From CAZXCG01 sp964639205 (lineage in GTDB: Bacteria > Bacillota > Clostridia > Oscillospirales > Acutalibacteraceae): DNA of 11,772 nt. Shown here in pieces: positions 6,342 to 11,772 of the stretch. The stretch covers positions 1 to 11,772 of the forward strand of contig CAZXCG010000034.1 of assembly GCA_964639205.1 (NCBI GenBank), given 5' to 3'. The translations under genes and the position numbers were made by a program. Each line of letters opens with the position of its first letter. Position 1 is the stretch's first letter. The notes beneath the pieces are model-generated. The model was not told the origin of the DNA. It searched no databases and saw nothing but the letters and a program-made list of their open reading frames with translations.

Positions 6342-7122
6342 TCCCGCTTACCCCCGTAAAAATTGTGCCGATCGGCTTATTTTCGAGCGCGTCATAGAGC
6401 CTGAACGGATCTTCGCCGCTCATAACGCAGCAGTCGATGCCCTCCCGCGTAACGTATGACGCGGCTTTAAGCTTTGTAACCATACCGCCGGTTCCGCGGC
6501 TTGAGCCGGAGCCGCCCGCCATTTTCATTATATCGTCGGTAATTTGTATTACCCTGTCTATTTTATGCGCCTGTAAATTTACTCTCGGGTTGTCGTCGTA
6601 AAGCCCGTCGATGTCGGTCAAAATTATTAACCGGTCGGCGCCTATAAGCACCGCGACCATTGCGGAAAGCATATCGTTGTCGCCGAAATTCGCGCCGTCA
6701 AGCTCGTCGGTTGCGACGGTGTCGTTTTCGTTTACAATGGGGATAATTCCCATGTCAAGCAGAGTGTTTATCGTGTTGATTACGTTTGCGCGTTTGCTTT
6801 CGGTTTCAATCGCGTATTTTGTCAGGAGTATCTGCGCGACCGTCTGGTTGTATTCTCCGAAGAACTTGTCGTACATAAACATCAGCTCGCACTGACCGAC
6901 GGCGGCAAGAGCCTGCTTTTTTCGCGTCTCCGAGGGTCGGGCGTCTATTTTCAGCTTGCCCATCCCAACTCCTATGGCGCCGGAGGAGACAAAAACAATC
7001 TCAAAACCCTGATTTTGCAGGTCGCTTATCACCTTGCAAAGCTGCTCCAGCCTGCGCAGGTTAAGCCTGCCGTTTTCGTATGTTAAATTTGACGTGCCGA
7101 CTTTTATTACAATTCTTTTCAT
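6328..7122 (-). CDS. proB: Glutamate 5-kinase, short form without PUA domain
   Basis: The first and usually feedback-controlled step of proline synthesis: ATP-dependent phosphorylation of glutamate. Amino-acid-kinase motifs are visible: IVIKVGTSNL (4-13), VSSGAIGVGMG (45-55), NENDTV (131-136), FGDNDMLSA (146-154), LTDIDGLYDDNPR (168-180), and RGTGGMVTK (209-217). At 264 residues it ends after the kinase domain and lacks the C-terminal PUA domain of the 367-residue E. coli enzyme; such short forms exist in other bacteria, so it is not necessarily truncated. The start at 7122 has GGGAG eight bases upstream on its strand. It is the first gene of proBA, with a promoter at 7186-7214. Confidence 0.96.
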   Translation of the reverse strand: MKRIVIKVGTSNLTYENGRLNLRRLEQLCKVISDLQNQGFEIVFVSSGAIGVGMGKLKIDARPSETRKKQALAAVGQCELMFMYDKFFGEYNQTVAQILLTKYAIETESKRANVINTINTLLDMGIIPIVNENDTVATDELDGANFGDNDMLSAMVAVLIGADRLIILTDIDGLYDDNPRVNLQAHKIDRVIQITDDIMKMAGGSGSSRGTGGMVTKLKAASYVTREGIDCCVMSGEDPFRLYDALENKPIGTIFTGVSGNENC

Positions 7123-7185
7123 AATTTAACTCCCGTTTTCAAAGGAAACGCGTTTTATCTTTGGCGCCGCCTTTAAAATCACCTA

Positions 7186-7214
7186 ATTGTACCATATTAT
7201 AAGGTTTAAGTAAA
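7186..7214 (-). promoter_or_regulatory. Sigma-A promoter of proBA with overlapping dyad
   Basis: On the minus strand TTTACT (complement of 7209-7214) and TACAAT (complement of 7186-7191) are 17 bases apart, giving a start near 7179 and a leader of about 57 bases. A perfect inverted repeat AAGTAAA (7208-7214) / TTTACTT (7221-7227) overlaps the -35 box and could be an operator. A TATAAT inside the spacer (complement of 7196-7201) has no matching -35 box at good distance. Confidence 0.65.
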
Positions 7215-7318
7215 GGCTTTTTTACTTCAATCCGCCGCTTGTGCCCCGCTCAGGGGGCGTAAAAGGGCGTTATGAGCCCAACATTTCAAAAAAACTTTTA
7301 TTTTTTTTAATTTTCCTC

Positions 7319-7347
7319 TTGATTTATGAAAAAAGATTTGCTACAAT
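7319..7347 (+). promoter_or_regulatory. Sigma-A promoter of the 49-residue peptide gene
   Basis: TTGATT (7319-7324), a 17-base spacer and TACAAT (7342-7347), with an extended -10 TGC directly before the -10 box. The expected start is near 7354, giving a leader of about 78 bases. The plus-strand gene behind it has a strong ribosome binding site and terminators, so this is a complete small transcription unit. Confidence 0.75.
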
Positions 7348-7365
7348 ATAGGCAATAAACGATAT

Positions 7366-7407
7366 ATTCAGTATTGTAAAGTTACGTAACAATTAAATTC
7401 AGCGTTG
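7366..7407 (+). repeat. Direct repeats flanking a palindrome in the peptide gene leader
   Basis: ATTCAGTATTG (7366-7376) and ATTCAGCGTTG (7397-7407) match at nine of eleven positions, start 31 bases apart, and flank the perfect ten-base palindrome GTTACGTAAC (7381-7390). They lie downstream of the expected transcription start, where they could bind a repressor or contribute to RNA structure. The role is inference; chance similarity is possible at this length. Confidence 0.5.
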
Positions 7408-7431
7408 ATTTTTAAATAAGGAGTAATTAAT

Positions 7432-7581
7432 ATGAAGAAGCCTTACGAAGCCCCTGAAATGGAGATAACTCGTTTTAGCCTTAAGTCAGACATTCTAACT
7501 TCAAGCGCTGCGGAAAACAAGTTCACCGACGACAATATTATGCAGGAAACCGTTGGCGGTGCTGATTTCGGCTGGGAATGA
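7432..7581 (+). CDS. Orphan 49-residue peptide, possible signalling or modified peptide precursor
   Basis: A 49-residue peptide beginning MKKPYEAPEMEITRF and ending ETVGGADFGWE. AAGGAG (7418-7423) lies eight bases before the ATG, a sigma-A promoter stands at 7319-7347, and strong terminators follow. The whole unit is in the correct order, which is the main evidence that it is real. The N-terminal pattern KKxYxxPxxEI resembles short leader-like peptides common in gut Firmicutes and, loosely, the YxxP leader motif of some lasso-peptide precursors; this is from memory. There is no signal peptide or membrane segment, and the peptide is acidic. The Gly-Gly at residues 42-43 leaves a six-residue tail ADFGWE, recalling double-glycine cleavage sites, although the usual leader pattern before the GG is lacking. 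No maturase, protease or transporter is encoded nearby. Function unknown. Confidence 0.78.
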   Translation: MKKPYEAPEMEITRFSLKSDILTSSAAENKFTDDNIMQETVGGADFGWE

Positions 7582-7631
7582 TTTTAAATCCGGTCTTTTA
7601 TCTGTGGGTTTATTGCCGATAAAACAAATTT

Positions 7632-7666
7632 AAATTGCCTCCTCTTTTGGGCGAGGCAATTTTGTG
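7632..7666 (+). terminator. First terminator hairpin after the peptide gene
   Basis: AAATTGCCTC (7632-7641) and GAGGCAATTT (7653-7662) form a perfect ten-pair stem with an 11-base loop. The stem's last T's run into TTTTG, and a further T-rich stretch follows at 7671-7675. A weaker stem, TTTTATC (7596-7602) with GATAAAA (7618-7624), precedes it. Confidence 0.7.
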
Positions 7667-7700
7667 CTGTCTTTTTGCGTTAAAAACTTAAAGCTGCTTA

Positions 7701-7736
7701 AAGCGTCCGTTTGCCGGGCGCTTCTTTATTTTTTTG
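7701..7736 (+). terminator. Second, strong terminator after the peptide gene
   Basis: AAGCGTCCG (7701-7709) and CGGGCGCTT (7715-7723) pair over nine positions with one U-G pair and a TTTGC loop, followed by CTTTATTTTTTTG. The long T-run makes this the better terminator of the pair and shields the convergent valS gene. Confidence 0.85.
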
Positions 7737-7745
7737 CCGCATATC

Positions 7746-7776
7746 AAAAACCGCCTCCCAAAGCTATGGGAGGCGG
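7746..7776 (-). terminator. Intrinsic terminator of valS
   Basis: CCGCCTCCCA (7751-7760) and TGGGAGGCGG (7767-7776) form a perfect ten-pair GC-rich stem with a six-base loop. Read on the minus strand the stem runs into five T (complement of 7746-7750). It starts eight bases after the valS stop codon. Confidence 0.9.
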
Positions 7777-7784
7777 CGCTTGTT

Positions 7785-10406
7785 TTAATTCAGAGCGGCT
7801 ATGGCGGCTTCAAGCATAGCGATTTTTTCCCTTTCCTTAGCTGCCTGAGCGCGCACGTTTTGCACAACCTTTTCGGGAGCTTTTGAAATAAAGCCCGGGT
7901 TGTCAAGCTTGCTTTGCGACTGAGCAAGCCTTTTTTGAACCGAGGCAAGCTCTTTGCCGAGCCTTTCAAGCTCGGAGCTTTTGTCTACAAGCTCGCTTAA
8001 CGGTATATAAATTTTTGCGTCGGCGGTTACAACCGTTACCGCTCCTTCAATTTCAAAGGAGGGCGCGATCTGAACCTCGCTTGCGCCCGCAAGCCTGCAA
8101 ATAAACTGCTCGCCGGATTTAAAAACCTCGGGGATTGCGGTTGCAATGCAGACCCTTGCTTTTTTTGAGGGCGGGACGTTCATTTCCTGCCTGCGGTTGC
8201 GGATCGCGCGGATAGCCTCCATAATTTTCTGCATTTCGGCGCAGGCCTGCGGGTATTCGTACCGTGCGCTGTATTCGGGATATTTTGCAAGCATTATCGT
8301 TTCGCCGTTGTGGGGAATTGTCTGCCAGATTTCCTCTGTGATAAACGGCATAAACGGATGCAGCAGACGCAGCATTGCGTCGAGTACAAACACAAGCACC
8401 TGCCGTGCGTTTTGCGCGGTTTCTCCGCCGCTTTGCAGTCTGGATTTCGTAAGCTCGATGTACCAGTCGCAGTAACAGTCCCATATAAAATCGTAAATTT
8501 TTTGTACGGCAATGCCAAGCTCGAATTTTTCGAGATTTTCTGTTACTTCGCCGGCAACCGTGTTAAAGGTCGAGATTATCCATTTATCCTCTGCGGCAAG
8601 CTCGCCGGGGAGTTCGTTTTTAACGTCGAAGCCGTCTATATTCATATGCACAAAACGGCTTGCATTCCACAGCTTGTTGGCAAAATTGCGGCAGGCCTCA
8701 ACGCGCTTTTCCGAAAAGCGCATATCATTCCCGGGCGAGTTTCCGGTTGCAAGGAAAAGGCGCAGGGCGTCTGCCCCGTATTGTTCTATAATCTTTAAAG
8801 GGTCAATCCCGTTGCCCAAGGATTTGGACATTTTCACGCCGTTTTCATCGCGTACAATGCCGTGGATAAACACAGTGCCGAAGGGAGGCTTGCCGGTTTG
8901 CTCGCAGGCGGAGAAAATCATTCTGGCAACCCAGAAAAATATTATGTCATAGCCTGTTACCAGTGTGCTTGTGGGGTAGAAGTAGTCAAGCTCGGGCGTT
9001 TTTTCCGGCCAGCCGAGAGTTGAAAACGGCCACAGCGCCGAGCTGAACCAGGTGTCGAGAGTGTCTTCGTCCTGATAAACCTTTTTGCCGCCGCATTTGG
9101 GGCAGGCGTGAACCTCCGTTTTGGAAACCGTTATTTCTCCGCAGTCCGGGCAATACCAGGCGGGAATCCGGTGCCCCCACCAAAGCTGGCGCGAAATGCA
9201 CCAGTCCTTAATGTTTTCCATCCAATGAAAATAGACTTTTTCAAAACGCTCCGGAACAAATTTTACACTTCCGTTTTTTACACATTCTATTGCAGGGCGG
9301 GCAAGCGGCTTCATTTTAACGAACCACTGCTTTGAAACGCGCGGCTCGACGGTGGTTTTGCAGCGGTAGCACGCGCCGACGTTGTGGTTGTGTGCTTCGA
9401 CCTTTACAAGGAATCCGCCCTTCTCCAAATCCTCAACAATGGCTTTACGGCACTCATATCGATCCATTCCCCTGTATTTGCCCGCGTTTTCATTCATATG
9501 GGCGGAGTCGTCCATAACATTAATAACGGGTAAATTGTGGCGCAGACCTACCTCAAAGTCGTTGGGGTCGTGCGCGGGTGTAATTTTAACAACTCCCGTG
9601 CCGAATTGCGGGTCAACGTAGCTGTCTGCAACGATGGGGATTATTCTGCCCACAAGCGGAAGAACAAGGGTTTTCCCCACCATTTTACGGTAGCGCTCGT
9701 CATCCGGGTTAACAGCAACGGCTGTGTCGCCGAGGAGAGTTTCGGGGCGGGTGGTGGCAAGCACAACCTCGCCGCTGCCGTCGGACAGAGGGTAGCGCAA
9801 ATGCCAAAAATGCCCTGCCTGCTCGGAGTAGTCCACCTCAGCATCCGAAATTGACGTGCGGCAGTGCGGACACCAGTTTATAATTCGTTCCCCGCGGTAT
9901 ATAAGCCCCTTTTCGTATAGCTTTACAAACACCTCTTTAACCGCTTCGGAACAGCCCTCGTCCATAGTAAAGCGCTCGCGCTCCCAGTCGCAGCTCGAGC
10001 CGAGCTTTTTGAGCTGGTCTGAAATTCTTCCGCCGTAAACGCGCTTCCATTCCCAGGCGCGTTCCAAAAATTTTTCTCTGCCGAGTTCCTCTTTTGTTAT
10101 GCCTTCTTTGCGCATAGCTTCCACTATTTTCGCTTCGGTGGCAATTGAGGCGTGGTCGGTACCGGGCAGCCAAAGCGCGGAGCAGCCCTGCATCCGGCGG
10201 AAACGTATGAGTATGTCCTGCAAGGTTTCGTCAAGCGCATGCCCCATGTGAAGCTGACCGGTTATGTTAGGCGGCGGCATTACAATGGTGTAAGGCTTTT
10301 TTTCGGGGTCAACCTCTGCATGGAAGTAATTGCCCTTAAGCCAGAAATCGTAAATTCTATCTTCAACCTCTGAAGGATTATAAGATTTGGCAAGCTCTTT
10401 CGGCAT
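7785..10406 (-). CDS. valS: Valyl-tRNA synthetase
   Basis: Class I aminoacyl-tRNA synthetase that charges tRNA-Val with valine in the cytoplasm. The 873-residue length is normal. The HIGH motif appears as H53-M-G-H56 in PPPNITGQLHMGHALDE, and KMSKS is at 525-529 in VKMSKSLGNGIDP. An editing (CP1) domain lies between, with the TTRPETLLGDTAVAVNP segment (218-234) and GTGVVKITPAHDPNDFEVG (269-287). Cys pairs at 179/182, 346/349 and 419/422 with 435/438 look like zinc-knuckle sites. The anticodon-binding domain follows, and residues about 805-873 form the typical C-terminal coiled coil (LERLGKELASVQKRLAQSQS). AAGGAGAG precedes the ATG on the minus strand. It is a single-gene unit with promoter at 10464-10492 and terminator at 7746-7776; no folC gene follows, unlike in many Firmicutes. 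Confidence 0.98.
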   Translation of the reverse strand: MPKELAKSYNPSEVEDRIYDFWLKGNYFHAEVDPEKKPYTIVMPPPNITGQLHMGHALDETLQDILIRFRRMQGCSALWLPGTDHASIATEAKIVEAMRKEGITKEELGREKFLERAWEWKRVYGGRISDQLKKLGSSCDWERERFTMDEGCSEAVKEVFVKLYEKGLIYRGERIINWCPHCRTSISDAEVDYSEQAGHFWHLRYPLSDGSGEVVLATTRPETLLGDTAVAVNPDDERYRKMVGKTLVLPLVGRIIPIVADSYVDPQFGTGVVKITPAHDPNDFEVGLRHNLPVINVMDDSAHMNENAGKYRGMDRYECRKAIVEDLEKGGFLVKVEAHNHNVGACYRCKTTVEPRVSKQWFVKMKPLARPAIECVKNGSVKFVPERFEKVYFHWMENIKDWCISRQLWWGHRIPAWYCPDCGEITVSKTEVHACPKCGGKKVYQDEDTLDTWFSSALWPFSTLGWPEKTPELDYFYPTSTLVTGYDIIFFWVARMIFSACEQTGKPPFGTVFIHGIVRDENGVKMSKSLGNGIDPLKIIEQYGADALRLFLATGNSPGNDMRFSEKRVEACRNFANKLWNASRFVHMNIDGFDVKNELPGELAAEDKWIISTFNTVAGEVTENLEKFELGIAVQKIYDFIWDCYCDWYIELTKSRLQSGGETAQNARQVLVFVLDAMLRLLHPFMPFITEEIWQTIPHNGETIMLAKYPEYSARYEYPQACAEMQKIMEAIRAIRNRRQEMNVPPSKKARVCIATAIPEVFKSGEQFICRLAGASEVQIAPSFEIEGAVTVVTADAKIYIPLSELVDKSSELERLGKELASVQKRLAQSQSKLDNPGFISKAPEKVVQNVRAQAAKEREKIAMLEAAIAALN

Positions 10407-10463
10407 TAAAAACTCTCCTTTTTACATTTAAATGGTATATATATTAATGCAGCACTGAAATAT

Positions 10464-10492
10464 ATTATGGCATTTTTTTGCTGTTTTGTCAA
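10464..10492 (-). promoter_or_regulatory. Sigma-A promoter of valS
   Basis: On the minus strand a perfect TTGACA (complement of 10487-10492) and CATAAT (complement of 10464-10469) are 17 bases apart, with a TGC extension before the -10 box. The start is expected near 10457, about 50 bases before the ATG, too short for a T-box leader. Confidence 0.85.
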
Positions 10493-10524
10493 CAAATTAC
10501 AGCGCAAAGCTCCTTCCTTAAAGA

Positions 10525-10594
10525 CCGGAAACCGAAAAGACGGGGGTGCAGACTAAAACGTGCCCGCCTTTTTTTGCCGGAATCCGAAAACGAC
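10525..10594. repeat. Imperfect direct repeat upstream of the valS promoter
   Basis: CCGGAAACCGAAAAGAC (10525-10541) and CCGGAATCCGAAAACGAC (10577-10594) differ by one substitution and one inserted base, and start 52 bases apart, about five helical turns. The nearer copy ends 33 bases upstream of the valS -35 box. They could be sites for a DNA-binding regulator, or a local duplication without function. Confidence 0.45.
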
Positions 10595-10621
10595 AAAACC
10601 GCTTGCGGTTTGCAAGCGGTT
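10593..10621 (-). terminator. Intrinsic terminator of the HPr-like gene
   Basis: AACCGCTTGC (10597-10606) and GCAAGCGGTT (10612-10621) form a perfect ten-pair stem with a GGTTT loop. On the minus strand it is followed by TT, then GTCGTTTT. It lies about 80 bases after the stop codon of the 93-residue gene and upstream of the valS promoter. The T-run is interrupted, so efficiency is moderate. Confidence 0.7.
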
Positions 10622-10701
10622 CTGCCGAACAGGATTAATCTAATGTGAAACATAGTATGAAAATAGTAGAAAGCGATTTAAGGGCGTTTGCAAAATCGGA
10701 A

Positions 10702-10983
10702 TCATGCTCTCTTTGCATCGCCGAGATCACCGAGCAGATTGAATCTGAAAAGTCTGGATTCGTCCTCTTTTTTTTCGCAAACGATATAGGCTTCGCCAAT
10801 GTTGCCGCCGTCAATAAGCTGGGTTAAACCAACAAGCTGACAGAGCCTGCTTTTAAGATTCAAATGGTCGCCCTCGCGAGTAATAAGATAAACATTACCC
10901 TTGCAAGAGTCAAGCACGGAGAGGAATTCCGACACGTTCACATTATGAAGTGTGATTACAGGTGACGAAAGTGTTGTTGACAT
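10702..10983 (-). CDS. Small HPr-like protein without the usual active-site histidine
   Basis: A 93-residue cytoplasmic protein. I align it by eye with HPr, the phosphocarrier of the sugar phosphotransferase system: a helix (about 17-27), then GNVYLITREGDHLNLKS (29-45), matching the HPr segment around regulatory Ser46, with NLKS identical to B. subtilis HPr, and then a hydrophobic helix and strand. The catalytic HARP motif is absent: H13 lies near the right place but is followed by NVN, with no Arg or Pro. Proteins of this degenerate HPr type, probably regulatory or structural rather than phosphocarriers, occur in Firmicutes. The family assignment is an inference from short similarity. The ATG at 10983 has a near-perfect AAAGGAGG, and a consensus promoter lies upstream at 11092-11119. 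It is a single-gene unit ahead of valS. Confidence 0.75.
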   Translation of the reverse strand: MSTTLSSPVITLHNVNVSEFLSVLDSCKGNVYLITREGDHLNLKSRLCQLVGLTQLIDGGNIGEAYIVCEKKEDESRLFRFNLLGDLGDAKRA

Positions 10984-11020
10984 TTTTGCTCCTCCTTTAC
11001 TGTAATACCATTATTTTGTC

Positions 11021-11087
11021 CGGCAGCTTTTACGGTAAAATGAAATTGTGTGTTGCTGCCGTGTCGGCTGTCTTTTTTTGCCGACAC
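11021..11087 (-). promoter_or_regulatory. Structured 5' leader of the HPr-like gene
   Basis: Two inverted repeats lie between the promoter and the ribosome binding site. GTGTCGGC (11061-11068) with GCCGACAC (11080-11087) is a perfect eight-pair stem almost at the predicted transcript start. CGGCAGC (11021-11027) with GCTGCCG (11055-11061) is a seven-pair stem that encloses TTTTAC (11028-11033) / GTAAAA (11035-11040), stacked directly on one side. The leader is about 100 bases. It matches no riboswitch class I can recognise. The first repeat could instead be a DNA operator. Confidence 0.5.
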
Positions 11088-11091
11088 CCCC

Positions 11092-11119
11092 ATTATATTG
11101 ATTCTCTTGAGTTTGTCAA
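11092..11119 (-). promoter_or_regulatory. Sigma-A promoter of the HPr-like gene
   Basis: On the minus strand perfect TTGACA (complement of 11114-11119) and perfect TATAAT (complement of 11092-11097) are 16 bases apart. The start is expected near 11085, so the leader before the ATG at 10983 is about 100 bases. Confidence 0.85.
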
Positions 11120-11375
11120 GTTTATTTTTTGGGCATAACGCTGGCGTCACCCTCAAAAAAACGGTTATTTTCGCTTATAAAATGAACAAATTGCACAACA
11201 GCCGGGAAAACCCGAGAATTTGCCAATTTAGCCGAAATGCGAATTTCCGTCATTTAGTACGGATTTTGAGCCCGCTTTCCGTTTGAAATATATTTTTTGC
11301 TAATTTTAAAATTTTCGCGGATATTTTACAATGAACCGCGTTACACAAAATTCTAAAAGTAAACGGAAAAATCCC
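11120..11375. other. AT-rich intergenic segment between divergent promoters, no gene seen
   Basis: About 255 bases separate the HPr-like gene promoter from the tRNA promoter. No reading frame here has a convincing ribosome binding site or protein-like composition. Small dyads are present, such as CGGG-AAAA-CCCG near 11204-11215 and CGCGG / CCGCG around 11319-11340, without T-runs. Nothing else can be supported. Confidence 0.6.
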
Positions 11376-11404
11376 TTGACAAAAGATATATCGGGTGATA
11401 TAAT
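11376..11404 (+). promoter_or_regulatory. Consensus sigma-A promoter of the initiator tRNA
   Basis: Perfect TTGACA (11376-11381) and perfect TATAAT (11399-11404) are 17 bases apart, about as strong as such a promoter can be, as expected for stable RNA. The start is expected near 11411, about 30 bases before the tRNA. Confidence 0.92.
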
Positions 11405-11440
11405 ATCAATACGCTCATGAATAAGGCGCGTGTTTTATAT

Positions 11441-11517
11441 CGCGGGGTAGAGCAGTTGGTCAGCTCGTCGGGCTCATAACCCGGAGGTCGGAGGTTCAAG
11501 TCCTCCTCCCGCAACCA
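11441..11517 (+). tRNA. Initiator tRNA-fMet (anticodon CAU)
   Basis: A 77-base tRNA with the CCA end encoded. The acceptor strands CGCGGGG and TCCCGCA leave C1 opposite A72, the unpaired first position that marks a formyl-methionine initiator. The anticodon loop CTCATAA sits on a stem with three consecutive G-C pairs (GGG/CCC), the second initiator hallmark. The T arm is GGAGG-TTCAAGT-CCTCC, and the D arm carries AGCAGTTGGTCAGCT. It stands alone, with its own promoter and terminator, not in a tRNA cluster or rRNA operon. Confidence 0.98.
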
Positions 11518-11520
11518 CGT

Positions 11521-11557
11521 CGGAGCAAAGTTCGCTTTGCTCCGGCTTATTTTTTTG
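11521..11557 (+). terminator. Intrinsic terminator after tRNA-fMet
   Basis: CGGAGCAAAG (11521-11530) and CTTTGCTCCG (11535-11544) form a perfect ten-pair stem with a TTCG loop, followed by GCTTATTTTTTTG. It starts four bases after the tRNA. Confidence 0.95.
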
Positions 11558-11772
11558 CCTATGGCAGAAAATAAGCCATCCGCCCGCTTCCTTGCTCCTC
11601 CTCTTTTGCAAAAAGTCACGCTTGTTTTGGCTATGCCCTTGTAAACGCGGGCATAACGCCGTCCGCTATACTGCCAACTTCTTGCAAGCTGCGCCTACGC
11701 CGCAAGGGTTCAAATTCCGTCGGCAAGGTACAGGGAATATCTTTTCACAAGTTATACTAATATTCATCTTTC
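11558..11772. other. Terminal segment without a supported gene
   Basis: No credible coding frame is visible in the last 215 bases. A seven-pair inverted repeat TATGCCC (11632-11638) / GGGCATA (11649-11655) has no T-run after it. A short T-arm-like string GGTTCAAATTCC (11707-11718) occurs but no tRNA can be folded around it. The segment may be the start of an intergenic region continuing past the window. Confidence 0.5.

Noticed and set aside
7241..7310. GCCCC / GGGGC dyad and T-rich stretch between proBA and the peptide gene as a terminator
   Set aside because: The stem is only five pairs, the T-run is about 40 bases away, and no plus-strand gene upstream would need it.
8310..8798. Plus-strand frames opposite valS (up to 162 codons)
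   Set aside because: All are shadows of valS codons on the other strand, without start signals.
10500..10640. T-box or other riboswitch upstream of valS
   Set aside because: The clear promoter at 10464-10492 lies downstream of this stretch, and the hairpin at 10597-10621 fits a terminator of the preceding gene; no T-box sequence motif is seen.
11353..11619. Minus-strand reading frame of 88 codons across the tRNA
   Set aside because: The central part (LREEDLNLRPPGYEPDELTN) is simply the antisense translation of the tRNA, a well-known false gene; the frame also crosses the promoter and terminator.
11707..11718. T-arm-like string GGTTCAAATTCC as a second tRNA
   Set aside because: The flanking bases do not form a five-pair T stem and no acceptor or anticodon arm can be found around it.

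Overview
The window looks like chromosomal DNA of an anaerobic Clostridia-type Firmicute, perhaps of the Oscillospiraceae/Ruminococcaceae. The evidence is consensus sigma-A promoters (TTGACA/TATAAT class, 16-17 base spacers), strong GGAGG-type ribosome binding sites, many stem-plus-T-run intrinsic terminators, mid-range GC, and recognisable housekeeping proteins of Gram-positive type. The taxonomic placement is inference. I see no insertion sequence, phage gene or CRISPR array.

Layout. 1-2204 (+): a D-Ala-D-Ala carboxypeptidase with its own promoter and terminator, then a small PAP2-family membrane phosphatase. 2164-3912 (-): a probable operon of a YfcE-type metallophosphoesterase, a TIM-barrel amidohydrolase and thioredoxin, ended by a strong terminator. 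4028-5028 (+): three tightly packed small genes of unknown function. 5094-7214 (-): proline biosynthesis operon proB-proA with a sigma-A promoter; the reading frames overlap by 14 bases. 7319-7736 (+): an isolated unit encoding a 49-residue peptide, with promoter, 5' leader carrying repeats, ribosome binding site and two terminator-like hairpins. 7746-10492 (-): valS with its own promoter and terminator and a short leader without a T-box. 10593-11119 (-): a 93-residue protein that looks like a degenerate HPr fold, behind a structured leader. 11376-11557 (+): initiator tRNA-fMet with a consensus promoter and an intrinsic terminator. 11558-11772: no supported gene.

How the genes fit together: most units are independent housekeeping transcripts (cell-wall trimming and lipid-carrier dephosphorylation, thiol redox, proline synthesis, tRNA charging, translation initiation). 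The parts with no ready explanation are the orphan 49-residue peptide with its terminal Gly-Gly motif, the three-gene cluster with shared short helical Asp/Ser-Pro motifs, and the HPr-like protein without a phosphorylatable HARP-type histidine. No complete new multi-gene system can be claimed from this window; these three are the best candidates for undescribed biology.
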